64,000 nucleotides of DNA from Centipeda flueggei ATCC 43531 (GTDB lineage Bacteria; Bacillota; Negativicutes; Selenomonadales; Selenomonadaceae), in assembly GCF_000160695.1 (NCBI RefSeq), contig NZ_GG694007.1:154613-218612 (forward strand). The letters run 5' to 3'. Shown here in pieces: positions 25,528 to 34,472 of this stretch; the first letter of the stretch is position 1; every line of letters begins with the position of its first letter. The notes under the pieces were generated by a model. That model was not told the origin of the DNA, ran no database searches, and saw nothing but the letters and a program-made list of their open reading frames with translations. A program made the position numbers and the translations under genes.

Positions 25528-25590
25528 GGTTATTGCAAGTAAATACCCGGTTGCCACGACAAGCAATACAATCGCGTCAAATTCGGTCAT
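25516..25590 (-). CDS. Putative holin-like type I toxin, 24 aa
   Basis: A 24-codon frame, too short for usual gene finders: MTEFDAIVLLVVATGYLL followed by a polar tail ending QKK. One membrane helix between an acidic N-terminus and Lys-Lys end is the pattern of the putative holin-like toxin/TxpA-type peptides of Firmicutes. GGGGGTG sits 9 bases before the ATG, but it is the 3' arm of a CCCCCGAAAGGGGG hairpin, so the ribosome site is likely hidden, as in known type I toxin mRNAs. The stop codon lies in the shared terminator stem. Confidence 0.65.
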   Translation of the reverse strand: MTEFDAIVLLVVATGYLLAITQKK

Positions 25591-25660
25591 ACTCACGCAC
25601 CCCCTTTCGGGGGAAAGAAGCCGCCGCGAGATCTCTCCCGCCCAAGGACGTTCCACATCC

Positions 25661-25690
25661 AATATAGTGAACGCCCACACGAAAAGTCAA
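25661..25690 (-). promoter_or_regulatory. Promoter for the small toxin
   Basis: On the minus strand TTGACT and TATATT are 18 bases apart, placing the RNA start about 64 bases before the toxin ATG. Confidence 0.6.
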
Positions 25691-25701
25691 ACGTATTATC
25701 G

Positions 25702-25741
25702 AAAAGCCTGTTTGGAGCACATTCCTCCAAACAGGCTTTTA
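25702..25741 (-). terminator. Terminator of the TRAP/hydroxyacid cluster
   Basis: AAAAGCCTGTTTGGAG and CTCCAAACAGGCTTTT form a long perfect stem just after the hydroxyacid dehydrogenase gene. Confidence 0.85.
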
Positions 25742-25755
25742 TAATCAGAACACTC

Positions 25756-26718
25756 TCAGTTCACAACGTTCTCGGGCTTCCCCTCGATAAACGACCTCAC
25801 ATTATCCGCCGTCGTCTTCATGATGCGCTCACGCGCCTCCTTCGTCGCCCATGAGATATGCGGTGTAATGATGCAGTTCGGCGCATGGAGGAGCGGGTTG
25901 TCCGCCTTGATCGGCTCGGTCGATACCACATCGAGCGCAGCACACGCAACCTTGCCGCTCGCGAGCGCCGCGGCGAGATCCGCCTCCACCACGAGAGGAC
26001 CGCGGCTGTTGTTGATGAGAATGACACCATCCTTCATCTTCGCGATATTCGCCGCGTTGATGATCCCCTCCGTCGCAGGGAAGAGTGGGCAGTGGAGAAA
26101 GATAAAGTCCGACTGTGCGAGGAGTTCATCGAGACTGACGTATTCGGCAACTGCACGCCCTGCGTCCGACTCGTGTGCATCACTCGCGATCACGCGTACA
26201 TTGAGTGCACGCAGCACCTTCGCTGTATTGACTCCAATACGCCCAAGTCCGATGATCCCCGCCGTCTTTCCGCTGACCTCGATCATCGGATGGTGCCAAT
26301 AGCACCAGTCGGGATTCGATGCCCATTCACCCGCATGGACAGAGCGGTCATGATCACCGATGTGCGAGCACGCCTCAAGCAGAAGCCCGATCGCGAACTG
26401 ACTGACATTGTCCGTGCCATACACAGGCACATTCATGACAGGGATATTCTTCGTGCGCGCGTATTCGTAGTCCACAACATTGTAGCCCGTCGCAAGGACC
26501 GCAATTGCCTTCAGATTCGGACACTTGTCCATTGTCGCCTTCGAGATCGGGGTCTTGTTGATAACGATGACCTCCGCATCGCCGATGCGCTCCGCGATCA
26601 GCGGCGACTCCTCGTATGCCGTGCGGTCATAAACCGTCACCGCGCCAAGCGCCTCCAGCGGCGCCCAGCTGATATCCCCCGGATTCTCCGTATATCCATC
26701 GAGTACAACAATCTTCAT
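25756..26718 (-). CDS. D-2-hydroxyacid dehydrogenase (glycerate dehydrogenase type)
   Basis: 320 residues. It interconverts a 2-keto acid and a D-2-hydroxyacid with NAD(P)H, most likely hydroxypyruvate or glyoxylate and glycerate or glycolate. The Rossmann motif is GKTAGIIGLGRIG; the catalytic Arg is in NNSRGPLVVE, the Glu in VVSTEPIKADNP and the His in ITPHISWAT. It is 101 bases after dctM on the same strand, last in the cluster, and a strong terminator follows. AAGGAGG precedes the ATG. Confidence 0.88.
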   Translation of the reverse strand: MKIVVLDGYTENPGDISWAPLEALGAVTVYDRTAYEESPLIAERIGDAEVIVINKTPISKATMDKCPNLKAIAVLATGYNVVDYEYARTKNIPVMNVPVYGTDNVSQFAIGLLLEACSHIGDHDRSVHAGEWASNPDWCYWHHPMIEVSGKTAGIIGLGRIGVNTAKVLRALNVRVIASDAHESDAGRAVAEYVSLDELLAQSDFIFLHCPLFPATEGIINAANIAKMKDGVILINNSRGPLVVEADLAAALASGKVACAALDVVSTEPIKADNPLLHAPNCIITPHISWATKEARERIMKTTADNVRSFIEGKPENVVN

Positions 26719-26819
26719 CGTATTTCCTCCTTTTTAATGTACGTCCTTGTCCCTGTGAGAAAATTCTATCACGGGGCAAAGGAGATGTCAAAACGTCATT
26801 TGGGAAATCAAAGCCGTCC

Positions 26820-28097
26820 CTAGTGGAACATCCACTGCACCGGTAGCATGACCGCATCCTCAAATACGATGAAGGCAACGATCATGACAACGCTGATGAC
26901 AAGCCACGGTATGGACGCCGTAACAATCTTTTCGATTGGCAGTCCTGACACCTCCGCCGCCGCATACAGACAGACGCCGACGGGCGGTGTAATCAGTCCG
27001 AATGCGAGTGCAATAACGAGGATGACGACAAAGAACAACGGGTCGACACCGACGCTGATGACCGCCGGCAGGAGAATCGGAACGAGGATATAGATCGCCG
27101 CCGTCGCGTCCATGAACATGCCGACCATGATGAGGAAAGCAAAGATGATCAGCATGACGATAACGGGATCGCTCGAGAGCGCCGCGAGTCCTCCCGCAAT
27201 CTTTGCAGGCAGACCGTCCAGCTCGAAGAGCATGGCCGCCGGTTTTGCGGTGATGGCAACGAACAGAATCGTACCAGTCGAGCGTGCCGTCCGCGCGATG
27301 ATGCCGGGGAGCTGCGACCATTTCAAACTCCGATAGACGAACATGGAGATGATGATCGTATATGTCGCGGCGATGCCTGCCGCCTCGGTCGGTGTATAGA
27401 GCCCTGTCATCATGCCGCCGAGGAGGATGATCGGGATCAGCAGCGCCGGCAGCGCGGAGAGGAAGGTGCTCCCGAGCACCTTCAGGCTGAACGGTGCACG
27501 GTCGCCGATGTTGTGCTTCTTGCAGAAATAGTAGTTGTAGAGCATGAAGATCACGCCCATGAAAATGCCGGGAACAAGCCCCGCCATCAGCGCCTGCCCG
27601 ATGGAGATATTCGCAACGGACGCTGCGATGATCATGAGGATACTCGGGGGGATGACCGTCGCGAGCATGGATGAGGTCAGGTTGATCGCAACGGCGTAGT
27701 CGCGCGGGTAGCCCTTCTTTGACAGGGAGTTGATGCTCATCCGCCCGATGCTCGCGATCTCGGCAACGCTCGAGCCGGACATGCCCGCAAAGATCAGACC
27801 GGTCATAATGGCGACATGACCAAGTCCGCCAAAGATCCAACCGACGCAGGCATTGGCGAAATTATAGATGCGATCCGCAACACCGCTCTCGTCCATCAGT
27901 GTACCTGTGAGGATGAAGAGCGGCACCGCCACCATGACGAAACTGTTCATCGCCGTGAACATCGACTGCACCATCATGCTAAGCGGCATCTGTGTAAAGA
28001 GAAGCACCGATGTAATGCAGGCGACGCCCAGTGCCACGGCGATGGGTACGCCCACGAACATAAGCGCAACAAAAATACCGAGAAGTGCCAGACTCAT
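26820..28097 (-). CDS. dctM: TRAP transporter large permease
   Basis: 425 residues with about 12 membrane segments and DctM features: FVGVPIAVALGVAC near the start, MNSFVMVAVPLFILTGTLM, GLIFAGMSGSSVAEIASIG, VIPPSILMIIAAS and LGGMMTGLYTPTEAAGIAA. It forms the substrate channel and uses the sodium gradient. Its ATG overlaps the dctQ stop (ATGA). Confidence 0.93.
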   Translation of the reverse strand: MSLALLGIFVALMFVGVPIAVALGVACITSVLLFTQMPLSMMVQSMFTAMNSFVMVAVPLFILTGTLMDESGVADRIYNFANACVGWIFGGLGHVAIMTGLIFAGMSGSSVAEIASIGRMSINSLSKKGYPRDYAVAINLTSSMLATVIPPSILMIIAASVANISIGQALMAGLVPGIFMGVIFMLYNYYFCKKHNIGDRAPFSLKVLGSTFLSALPALLIPIILLGGMMTGLYTPTEAAGIAATYTIIISMFVYRSLKWSQLPGIIARTARSTGTILFVAITAKPAAMLFELDGLPAKIAGGLAALSSDPVIVMLIIFAFLIMVGMFMDATAAIYILVPILLPAVISVGVDPLFFVVILVIALAFGLITPPVGVCLYAAAEVSGLPIEKIVTASIPWLVISVVMIVAFIVFEDAVMLPVQWMFH

Positions 28098-28615
28098 TTC
28101 CCTTCACCCCGCCCCTCTATGTCCACCTTGGAACGATACTCCAAAACACTCTGCACGACGCCGAGCATCCCGAGGATGCCCGCGACCGGGAGACAGATAC
28201 CGATGACCGACATCGGAATCAGTATCGCGGCCCCCATCTCGTTCATGCGCATCTGCATGAAGAAGATCTGCCCGCCGTAATAGAGGATGAACCCGAAGAT
28301 AAAGAAGTTGACAACGATATAAATACAGGAGCACAGCTTGCGGAAGATCTGTGGGAATAGACTCACAAAGAAGGTCACACGCGGCGACTCCACCTTGCTG
28401 AAGCCCGACGCGAGAGCGACCCACATCATCCAGAGGAACAGATAGCGCGTCCCCTCCTCCGTCCACGGCATCGGTGTGCCTACCGTTCGACCCACGATTT
28501 GGATGATAACAACGATGAGGATCCCGGTCAGGGAGAGCCCGGCAATGACATTCTCGAGCGTGTTGATCGCATCGAACAGGTCGCTGAACTTCGTCCGCGT
28601 TCTCTCTTGCGTCAT
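28094..28615 (-). CDS. dctQ: TRAP transporter small permease
   Basis: 173 residues with four membrane helices, and the DctQ-like W-T-E-E-G-T-R-Y-L-F-L-W-M-M-W segment. It pairs with DctM. The ATG follows AAAAGGAGTGA. The gene is separated from dctP by 79 bases holding a hairpin. Confidence 0.9.
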   Translation of the reverse strand: MTQERTRTKFSDLFDAINTLENVIAGLSLTGILIVVIIQIVGRTVGTPMPWTEEGTRYLFLWMMWVALASGFSKVESPRVTFFVSLFPQIFRKLCSCIYIVVNFFIFGFILYYGGQIFFMQMRMNEMGAAILIPMSVIGICLPVAGILGMLGVVQSVLEYRSKVDIEGRGEGK

Positions 28616-28638
28616 GGAAAATCACTCCTTTTTAGACG

Positions 28639-28671
28639 ATAAGGGCAGAGCCTTGCAGACTCCGCCCTTAT
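28639..28671 (-). promoter_or_regulatory. Intergenic hairpin between dctP and dctQ
   Basis: ATAAGGGC..GAG and CTC..GCCCTTAT pair with one mismatch on each side. No T-run follows on the minus strand, so it is likelier to protect the dctP message end (allowing more binding protein than permease) than to stop transcription. Confidence 0.55.
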
Positions 28672-28694
28672 CCTGCTGCATACTGCGGGATGGT

Positions 28695-29747
28695 TCAGCT
28701 TTTCCCAACAAATTTCGTCGTTGCGTCAAAGAGCGCATCGTCCTTGACCAAGCTCTTGAATGTCCCGTAGAGCCCCTTGGAGAGTTCCACGAACTTCGCC
28801 TTGTTCTCCGGGGTGATCTCGTTCATCGTCATCCCCTTGTCTTGGAGCTCCTGCAGAGCCTTCTTGTCTGCCTCTTTGTCATAGTCCAGCTTCCACTGCT
28901 GCATCTCCTGTCCGACCTTTTCCAGAACCTGCTTCTGCTCATCCGACAGGGAGGCGAACTTGCTCTTGTTCATGCCGACCAGCCATGCATCCGCCATATG
29001 GTTCGACATGGAGATGTATTTCTGCACCTCATAGAACTTCGCGCTGAGCGGTACGTCCACAGGGTTCTCCTGTCCGTCAAGCGTGCCAAGCTGCAGAGCG
29101 TTGTAGACCTCGCTGAAGGACATCGGCGTGCAGCTCGCGCCCGCTTTGGAGAAGTATTCAACCCAGAGTGGATTGTTCGGCACGCGCAGGACGATGCCGG
29201 ACAGATCCTCGGGGGCATTCACAGGGTGCTTCGAGTTTGTGATCTGACGGAAGCTCCGCGTCCATGTGCCGAGGGTCTTGATCTCGAGCCCGTCGACGCT
29301 GTTCATGAGCTTTTTGCCTGTCTCGCTGTTCAGATAGTCCGTAAACTGCTTTTCATCGTCAAACATATAGGGCACGGAGATCACGTTGAACCCGGGGTTG
29401 AAGTTCGCATAGAGGGAGCTGGAAAGAACGAGAATGTCCAGACCGCCCGCGCTCAACTGCTTGATCCCCGCAGCGGAGTCGCCGCCGTACAGTGAGCCGT
29501 TATAGTATACCTTGATGTCAATCGAGCCCTTTGACTCCTCTTTGACGCGCTTGGCATACTCTGCCGCCGCCATGCCGACCGAGGACGTCTCCGGATCCGG
29601 CACGGACAGCGTGAGACTCACCTGACTCGTATCACCGGAACCACCGCCGCAGCCGGTCAGCATCGCCGCACTGAGCGCAGCCGTCATGAACAGTGCACCT
29701 GCCTTCTTAAATCGTCCGAGAGCTTTGAATCCATCGAAAATTTTCAT
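28695..29747 (-). CDS. dctP: TRAP transporter substrate-binding lipoprotein
   Basis: 350 residues. The start at MKIFDGFKALGRFKK follows GGAGAG; a longer frame upstream has no ribosome site. The signal ends in lipobox L-T-G-C, so it is tethered to the inner membrane. DctP features include AEYAKRVKEESKGSIDIKVYYNGSL, the ligand-anchoring Arg region GIVLRVPNNP and QLGTLDGQENP. The Arg usually holds a carboxylate, so the ligand is probably a sugar acid or other organic acid. Confidence 0.92.
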   Translation of the reverse strand: MKIFDGFKALGRFKKAGALFMTAALSAAMLTGCGGGSGDTSQVSLTLSVPDPETSSVGMAAAEYAKRVKEESKGSIDIKVYYNGSLYGGDSAAGIKQLSAGGLDILVLSSSLYANFNPGFNVISVPYMFDDEKQFTDYLNSETGKKLMNSVDGLEIKTLGTWTRSFRQITNSKHPVNAPEDLSGIVLRVPNNPLWVEYFSKAGASCTPMSFSEVYNALQLGTLDGQENPVDVPLSAKFYEVQKYISMSNHMADAWLVGMNKSKFASLSDEQKQVLEKVGQEMQQWKLDYDKEADKKALQELQDKGMTMNEITPENKAKFVELSKGLYGTFKSLVKDDALFDATTKFVGKS

Positions 29748-29857
29748 TTTATTTACTCTCCTTATACAACACATGACCTTATTGACACCGACTGCGTCCA
29801 GCCGGAAGGAGTCTATGGCATCCGCTCTTCCCCACCGTCGACAGCCGCCCTCATATG

Positions 29858-30895
29858 TCAAGGCACAATGCAGATCTTGAGCCCCTCACCACTCTTTGAA
29901 ACCTCATATGCCTTGTCAAATTCCTCGATGTGGAATCTGTGCGTGACGAGCTTCTCCAACTCAATGCGCCTGCTACGCACGAGTTCCGCCGCCTCCATAT
30001 AGTCCTGACGCGTATAGGCGGTCGAGCCGGTCACATGTATCTCGCTGTAGTGGATCAGATTCGGATCGATCGTGCAGGTGCTCTTCTCCGGGAATCCCGC
30101 AAAAAGGGATACGCTCCCGTTGCGCTTTGCAAGTCGGAACGCCTCGTTGACGAGTGCCGGCACCCCAATCGCTAGGATCACGACATCTGCACCGAGACCG
30201 TTCGACGCCTCCATCACGACGGAGTGCAGATCCTCCTCCATCGGATTGACGACGATGTCCGCGCCGAGCTCCTCTGCCTTCCCACGACGGAACGCGTTCG
30301 GCTCGCTGACGATCACCGTCCGTGCGCCCGCGATTTTCGCGAGTGCGAGGTGCATCAGCCCGATTGGCCCCGCACCCTCGACGAGGACAACATCGTTCAC
30401 CTTGACCCCCATCGTTTTCTGCCCGTGCAGACAACAGGACAGCGGCTCGATAAGTGCACCCTCGGCGAACGATACATCGTCCGGCAGCGGCACGACATTC
30501 CCGCTCGCAATACAGATCTCCGGAATGCGCACGTACTCGGCAAAGCCGCCGTCGAACTCATATGCGATCGCCTTGCGGTTCATGCAGGCATTCTCGTGCC
30601 CGGTCAGGCACATCGCACAGTGATGGCACGGAATCACGTTTGCCACGGCGACCTTCTGTCCCGGCGCGAAGCCCTCGACATGCGCCCCGACCTTTTCGAT
30701 GACACCGCAGATCTCATGCCCGATGGTCGACGGATAACGCACACCGCGCGTTTTCTTGCCTGTCAGGATGCGCATATCCGTTCCGCAGATCGCCGTTGTT
30801 TTCATCCGCAGCAGAATCTCATCCTCCGAGATCTCAGGGACAGGTATGTTCTCCACCGTAAAATCATTCGGCCCCAGTAATCTGACTGCCTTCAT
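29858..30895 (-). CDS. Zinc-dependent medium-chain dehydrogenase (polyol/sugar-acid type)
   Basis: 345 residues of the sorbitol/threonine/galactitol-phosphate dehydrogenase group. Catalytic zinc ligands Cys (AICGTD), His-Glu (IGHEICG) and Glu (LIEPLSC); structural zinc cysteines in PCHHCAMCLTGHENAC; nucleotide site VLVEGAGPIGLMHLALAKIAG. It oxidises a secondary alcohol to a ketone with NAD(P). It lies between the RpiR regulator and dctP. Exact substrate unknown; in this context it may oxidise the imported compound. Confidence 0.88.
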   Translation of the reverse strand: MKAVRLLGPNDFTVENIPVPEISEDEILLRMKTTAICGTDMRILTGKKTRGVRYPSTIGHEICGVIEKVGAHVEGFAPGQKVAVANVIPCHHCAMCLTGHENACMNRKAIAYEFDGGFAEYVRIPEICIASGNVVPLPDDVSFAEGALIEPLSCCLHGQKTMGVKVNDVVLVEGAGPIGLMHLALAKIAGARTVIVSEPNAFRRGKAEELGADIVVNPMEEDLHSVVMEASNGLGADVVILAIGVPALVNEAFRLAKRNGSVSLFAGFPEKSTCTIDPNLIHYSEIHVTGSTAYTRQDYMEAAELVRSRRIELEKLVTHRFHIEEFDKAYEVSKSGEGLKICIVP

Positions 30896-30930
30896 AAAGT
30901 TACCTCCAAATTCACCAGGGCAGGTCTGTC

Positions 30931-31779
30931 TCAGAACTTGTTTTCCGATGTGGCATCCCTCGTCTTGGTGATTTTTACATTGTACTTCTTGTAGTCGTCC
31001 GACACCGCCAGCGCCAACACCGCATCCATGACCACCAACTCGGCAATCCGTGCACTCGTGGACTCGGACTTGAAGAGCGTCTCCTTGCTCCCGACTGGGA
31101 TGACGAGGTCAGCAATGCGTCCGATCGGCGACTTTGCCTGCGTCGTGAGCAGGATCACATAGGCGCCGTTCTTCCTCGCCATCTTCAGGCAGTGAAAAAC
31201 GCTCTTCGTACTGCCCGTATGCGAGATCCCAATCGCGACATCGCCCTTTTTGAGCAGGGAGGCAGACATCGCCTGAATATCCGCATCGAGCAGAACCGTG
31301 CAGCGAATCCCCACCTTGAGAAATTTGTGGCGGATGTCCTGCGCCACGACCGAGCTGCCGCCGCTACCGAAGACCTCGATGTAATCCGCCTCGCGGATGC
31401 GCTGTGCCATTGTCTGCAGATGTTCGACGTTGAGCATCTCGAGTGTCTCATGTAGTGTCGCGATCTCGGTGTTGAAAATTTTCTGGCAGATCGTCAGCGC
31501 CGTATCGTGCTGCTCAAGCGCGACGTTGAGCTGCTTGTAGTGCGGAACCACCTCGCGTGCCAGTCGAATCTTGAAATTCTGATACCCCTTGCAGCCGAAG
31601 AGCTTGCAAAACCGGACAATGGAGGCATCGGACGTCCCGATGCGCTCTGCCAGCTCCGTGATCGTCGCATCCACAACCCGGTTAGGATGCTCCAAAATAT
31701 ACTCTGCAATCTTCTTCTCGGACTTTGTCAGCGTCCCAAGTTTATCCTCAATCAACTGCAGAAACACAGTGTTTGCCAT
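30931..31779 (-). CDS. RpiR/MurR-family transcriptional regulator
   Basis: 282 residues. Residues 1-77 are the helix-turn-helix domain (LTKSEKKIAEYILEHP, ATITELAERIGTSDASIVRFCKLFGCKGYQNFKIRLA). Residues 110-260 are a SIS sugar-phosphate-binding domain (FGSGGSSVVAQDIRHKFLK, GDVAIGISHTGSTKSV). It should sense a phosphorylated sugar intermediate and control the surrounding genes. It sits inside the cluster on the same strand. Confidence 0.9.
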   Translation of the reverse strand: MANTVFLQLIEDKLGTLTKSEKKIAEYILEHPNRVVDATITELAERIGTSDASIVRFCKLFGCKGYQNFKIRLAREVVPHYKQLNVALEQHDTALTICQKIFNTEIATLHETLEMLNVEHLQTMAQRIREADYIEVFGSGGSSVVAQDIRHKFLKVGIRCTVLLDADIQAMSASLLKKGDVAIGISHTGSTKSVFHCLKMARKNGAYVILLTTQAKSPIGRIADLVIPVGSKETLFKSESTSARIAELVVMDAVLALAVSDDYKKYNVKITKTRDATSENKF

Positions 31780-31884
31780 GCTGCACGCTCCAATCTATGA
31801 TTTCATGCGATACCTCGATTTCCTAGCATAACACAGGATCGCTCGGAACGCACGAATTATCATAGAGAGGAGTGCTCATGCACC

Positions 31885-32712
31885 TTATTTCTTTGCGCTG
31901 TCGCTCTCCAGATCGCGCAGCATCTCCATCGCCTGCGCCACTGTCGCATTCTCGTGGATGATACTGCCGAGTGCCTTGATCAGCGAAGTCACGTCAGAGT
32001 AGCTCCACACAAATCGACCGAAGACAACGCCGCCCACATTCGCCCGATGAATGGCATCATAGGTCATACTCATGTAGTCCTCGATGGTCTTGCAGGAGTC
32101 TCCGCCCTGAATGGCAACGCGCGCCGGGCACGCCTCTACGACGCGCGCCATCGTCTTTGGATCGCCCGTGTATGTCGTCTTGATGATATCCACGCCGAGC
32201 TCCGCACCGGCACGAACAGAATATGCGATGTTCTCCCACTTCGTCTGATCGACCTTCGCTACAGACTCGCCCTTCGGATACATATGACCGATGAGAGGCA
32301 TTCCGTAGGACATGCACTGCTTCGAGAGGCGCCCGATATCCGCAAGCTGCGCCGCCTGATGGTCGCCGAGCATCATGGCACCCACCGAAACGCCATCCGC
32401 GCCCATGCGAACGCCTTCCTCTGCGTCGCCAAAAAGCACATCACTTGTCGGCTGAACGGGAGAGTAGCTCGAACATTTCAGCAGCAATGACACCTTGCCG
32501 GCATGCTGCGGCCAGCAGAGCTCTGCAATGCCCTTTGTCATTGTAATCGCATTCGGTCCGCCTGCAACGATCTTGTCGATGGTCTCCTGAATGGGGATGA
32601 GCCCCTCCAGAATCCCGCGTGAGATCGAGTGATCAACCGTGATCGCCATCATCTTGTTGCTCTTCGGATTGACCAGTCGGCTCATGCGAACGGCTTTGCC
32701 CAACATTGCCAT
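31885..32712 (-). CDS. Class I (Schiff-base) aldolase, FbaB/LsrF/DeoC-like
   Basis: 275 residues of the DhnA-type aldolase group. The N-terminal MAITVDHSISRGILEGL holds the D-H pair, and the Schiff-base lysine is likely in GVDIIKTTYTGDP. Further signs are VAIQGGDSCKTIEDYM and GGVVFGRFVW (phosphate-binding). It would cleave or form a ketose-phosphate yielding dihydroxyacetone phosphate or glyceraldehyde 3-phosphate. Its own promoter lies 70-100 bases upstream. Confidence 0.8.
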   Translation of the reverse strand: MAMLGKAVRMSRLVNPKSNKMMAITVDHSISRGILEGLIPIQETIDKIVAGGPNAITMTKGIAELCWPQHAGKVSLLLKCSSYSPVQPTSDVLFGDAEEGVRMGADGVSVGAMMLGDHQAAQLADIGRLSKQCMSYGMPLIGHMYPKGESVAKVDQTKWENIAYSVRAGAELGVDIIKTTYTGDPKTMARVVEACPARVAIQGGDSCKTIEDYMSMTYDAIHRANVGGVVFGRFVWSYSDVTSLIKALGSIIHENATVAQAMEMLRDLESDSAKK

Positions 32713-32783
32713 CGTTCATACCCCTTTCCGCAAATTCACTACACATAATTCAATATATCTTTGAAGTTTTTCTACAATTTGGA

Positions 32784-32812
32784 GTATATCATATGTGTAA
32801 TTTATTTTCAAG
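32784..32812 (-). promoter_or_regulatory. Promoter in front of the aldolase gene
   Basis: Minus-strand TTGAAA, 17-base spacer, TATACT, in an AT-rich 110-base gap between the kinase and the aldolase. The word GAAAAACTTC just downstream resembles the palindrome at 34426. Confidence 0.65.
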
Positions 32813-32822
32813 ATATATTTAT

Positions 32823-34337
32823 TTAGTTTGTAGATTTTTTTCTTAATATGGAAAGATGATGCATTGGGTCGACCAGCGCAGGGTAGAGCTCCTCGTAGAT
32901 CTCCTGATATCCGTCATAGAACTGAACCGTCTCCGCATCGGGCTCGACGTAGCTCCGATAGTTCTCAATGACGGGGACATCCCACAAGTCGTGGAACACT
33001 CCTGCCGCCATCCCGCCCATCATCGCCGCACCGAATGCAGCCGCGTTGCTCGTCTCCACGGTACGCATCGTGACATTCTGCATGTTCGCGCGAATGTGGA
33101 TGGAGAGATCGCTGCGCGTCGCTCCGCCGATACAGATGACATGCGGCGGGAACACGTTCCACCGCGTCGTTCCGATACGGTAGATCTGCGCCATCGCATG
33201 ACCAAGCCCCTCATAGACGGCACGCGCAAGATCTGCCTTGCTCGTTCCCGCCGTGAGTCCGAAGAACAGACCAAGCGCCTGTGCGTCAAAGATCGGGCTG
33301 CGCTCCCCGCAGAGATACGGTACATAGAGAACACCATTCGCGCCGGGCGGCGCGGTGCACGCCAACTCCTCCAGTTCCCTCTCACCGCTCAGCTCCGGCG
33401 CAAACTCCCGCAGGAACCACCGGATGCTCCCGCCCGCCATGCTCATCGCGCCGTTCGCCAGCCATACGCCCGGGATCACGTGACTGCGGTTCATAAAGGC
33501 GGGGCTGAAGTCCGGACGATCCAGACAGAACACGGCGACCTCGGACGTGCCCATGCTTTGGAACACATCGCCGTGCCTGCGAACACCAAGCGCAAAGCTC
33601 GATGCCGCCGTATCCGCAGAGCCGATCGCCACCGGAAGCCCCGCCGGCAGATTCAGGCTGCGGGCAACATCCTCCGTAAGACCGCCAAGCGGCTCCATGC
33701 ACGCCGCAATCTCCGGCAGATATGCCTCATCAATGCCATATAGATCGAGGAACTCACGCTCCCAGCGAGCCGCCGTTTCAACACGCACCATTCCGCTGTA
33801 GGAGGCGACCGTCGGATCGACGGCGAGCCTCCCCGTGAACTTCCCCCCGAGGTAGCTGTTCAGGAAGCCGATCTTGTACGTTTCCTTCCACAACTCAGGT
33901 TCGTGCGCACGCACCCACTGCACCGTCGCGGCAACGCAGGTGGACGGGCTTGGGTTGTTGCCGACGCGGCCAAAATATGCCTCTGCGCCGCCGAATCGTG
34001 CAACAGCCTCTGTCACCTCGCCCTTACTGCGGTTGTCAAAGTACGCAATCCCCGGACGCAGCGCCTCCAGATCCCGCCGAAAGAACACGAGCGTCGGTGA
34101 CGCAACGCTCAGCCCGATTCCCTTGATCGCATCCTCATAGCCCTTCACGAGCTCCCGCAGATGCTGCACGATGTTCCGGAACAACTCTTCCAGAGGGATC
34201 TCTGCCTGATCTGCAACAGGATATGTGATCCGCATTTGAAACGAACTCTCGCGGACGAGCTGTCCCTCTACATCAAACAGGCTGACCTTCGTACTGCTGC
34301 TGCCGGTGTCAATGCCAATCATCAGCGCTTTCTTCAT
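32823..34337 (-). CDS. FGGY-family carbohydrate kinase
   Basis: 504 residues. FGGY features: IGIDTGSSSTKVSLFDVEG (phosphate 1), RPGIAYFDNRSK (catalytic-site Asp region), PVAIGSADTAASSFALGV, GVLYVPYLCGERSPIFD and VICIGGATRSDLSIHIRANMQN (adenosine site). It phosphorylates a ketose, sugar or sugar acid; the subgroup (xylulose, gluconate, L-ribulose, autoinducer-2) is not certain from motifs. It is first gene of the cluster; AAGGAGAGG precedes the ATG. Confidence 0.9.
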   Translation of the reverse strand: MKKALMIGIDTGSSSTKVSLFDVEGQLVRESSFQMRITYPVADQAEIPLEELFRNIVQHLRELVKGYEDAIKGIGLSVASPTLVFFRRDLEALRPGIAYFDNRSKGEVTEAVARFGGAEAYFGRVGNNPSPSTCVAATVQWVRAHEPELWKETYKIGFLNSYLGGKFTGRLAVDPTVASYSGMVRVETAARWEREFLDLYGIDEAYLPEIAACMEPLGGLTEDVARSLNLPAGLPVAIGSADTAASSFALGVRRHGDVFQSMGTSEVAVFCLDRPDFSPAFMNRSHVIPGVWLANGAMSMAGGSIRWFLREFAPELSGERELEELACTAPPGANGVLYVPYLCGERSPIFDAQALGLFFGLTAGTSKADLARAVYEGLGHAMAQIYRIGTTRWNVFPPHVICIGGATRSDLSIHIRANMQNVTMRTVETSNAAAFGAAMMGGMAAGVFHDLWDVPVIENYRSYVEPDAETVQFYDGYQEIYEELYPALVDPMHHLSILRKKSTN

Positions 34338-34380
34338 GCCGCATCCTCTCCTTGTTGTTTTCACAGTCTTCTATATGCAC

Positions 34381-34409
34381 AGTGTAACATCTATGTATAT
34401 TTTTTTCAA
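34381..34409 (-). promoter_or_regulatory. Promoter of the FGGY kinase gene
   Basis: Minus-strand TTGAAA and TACACT with 17-base spacing, about 45 bases before the ATG. Confidence 0.65.
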
Positions 34410-34425
34410 TATTTATATCATTATA

Positions 34426-34439
34426 AAGAAAATTTTCTT
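34426..34439. promoter_or_regulatory. Perfect palindrome upstream of the kinase promoter, candidate RpiR operator
   Basis: AAGAAAATTTTCTT, a 14-base perfect palindrome, lies 17 bases upstream of the -35 box. RpiR-type dimers bind such sites. The link to the RpiR gene in this cluster is inference. Confidence 0.4.
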
Positions 34440-34472
34440 CATTTTTATATGCACGGACCGCTCATCCAAACG

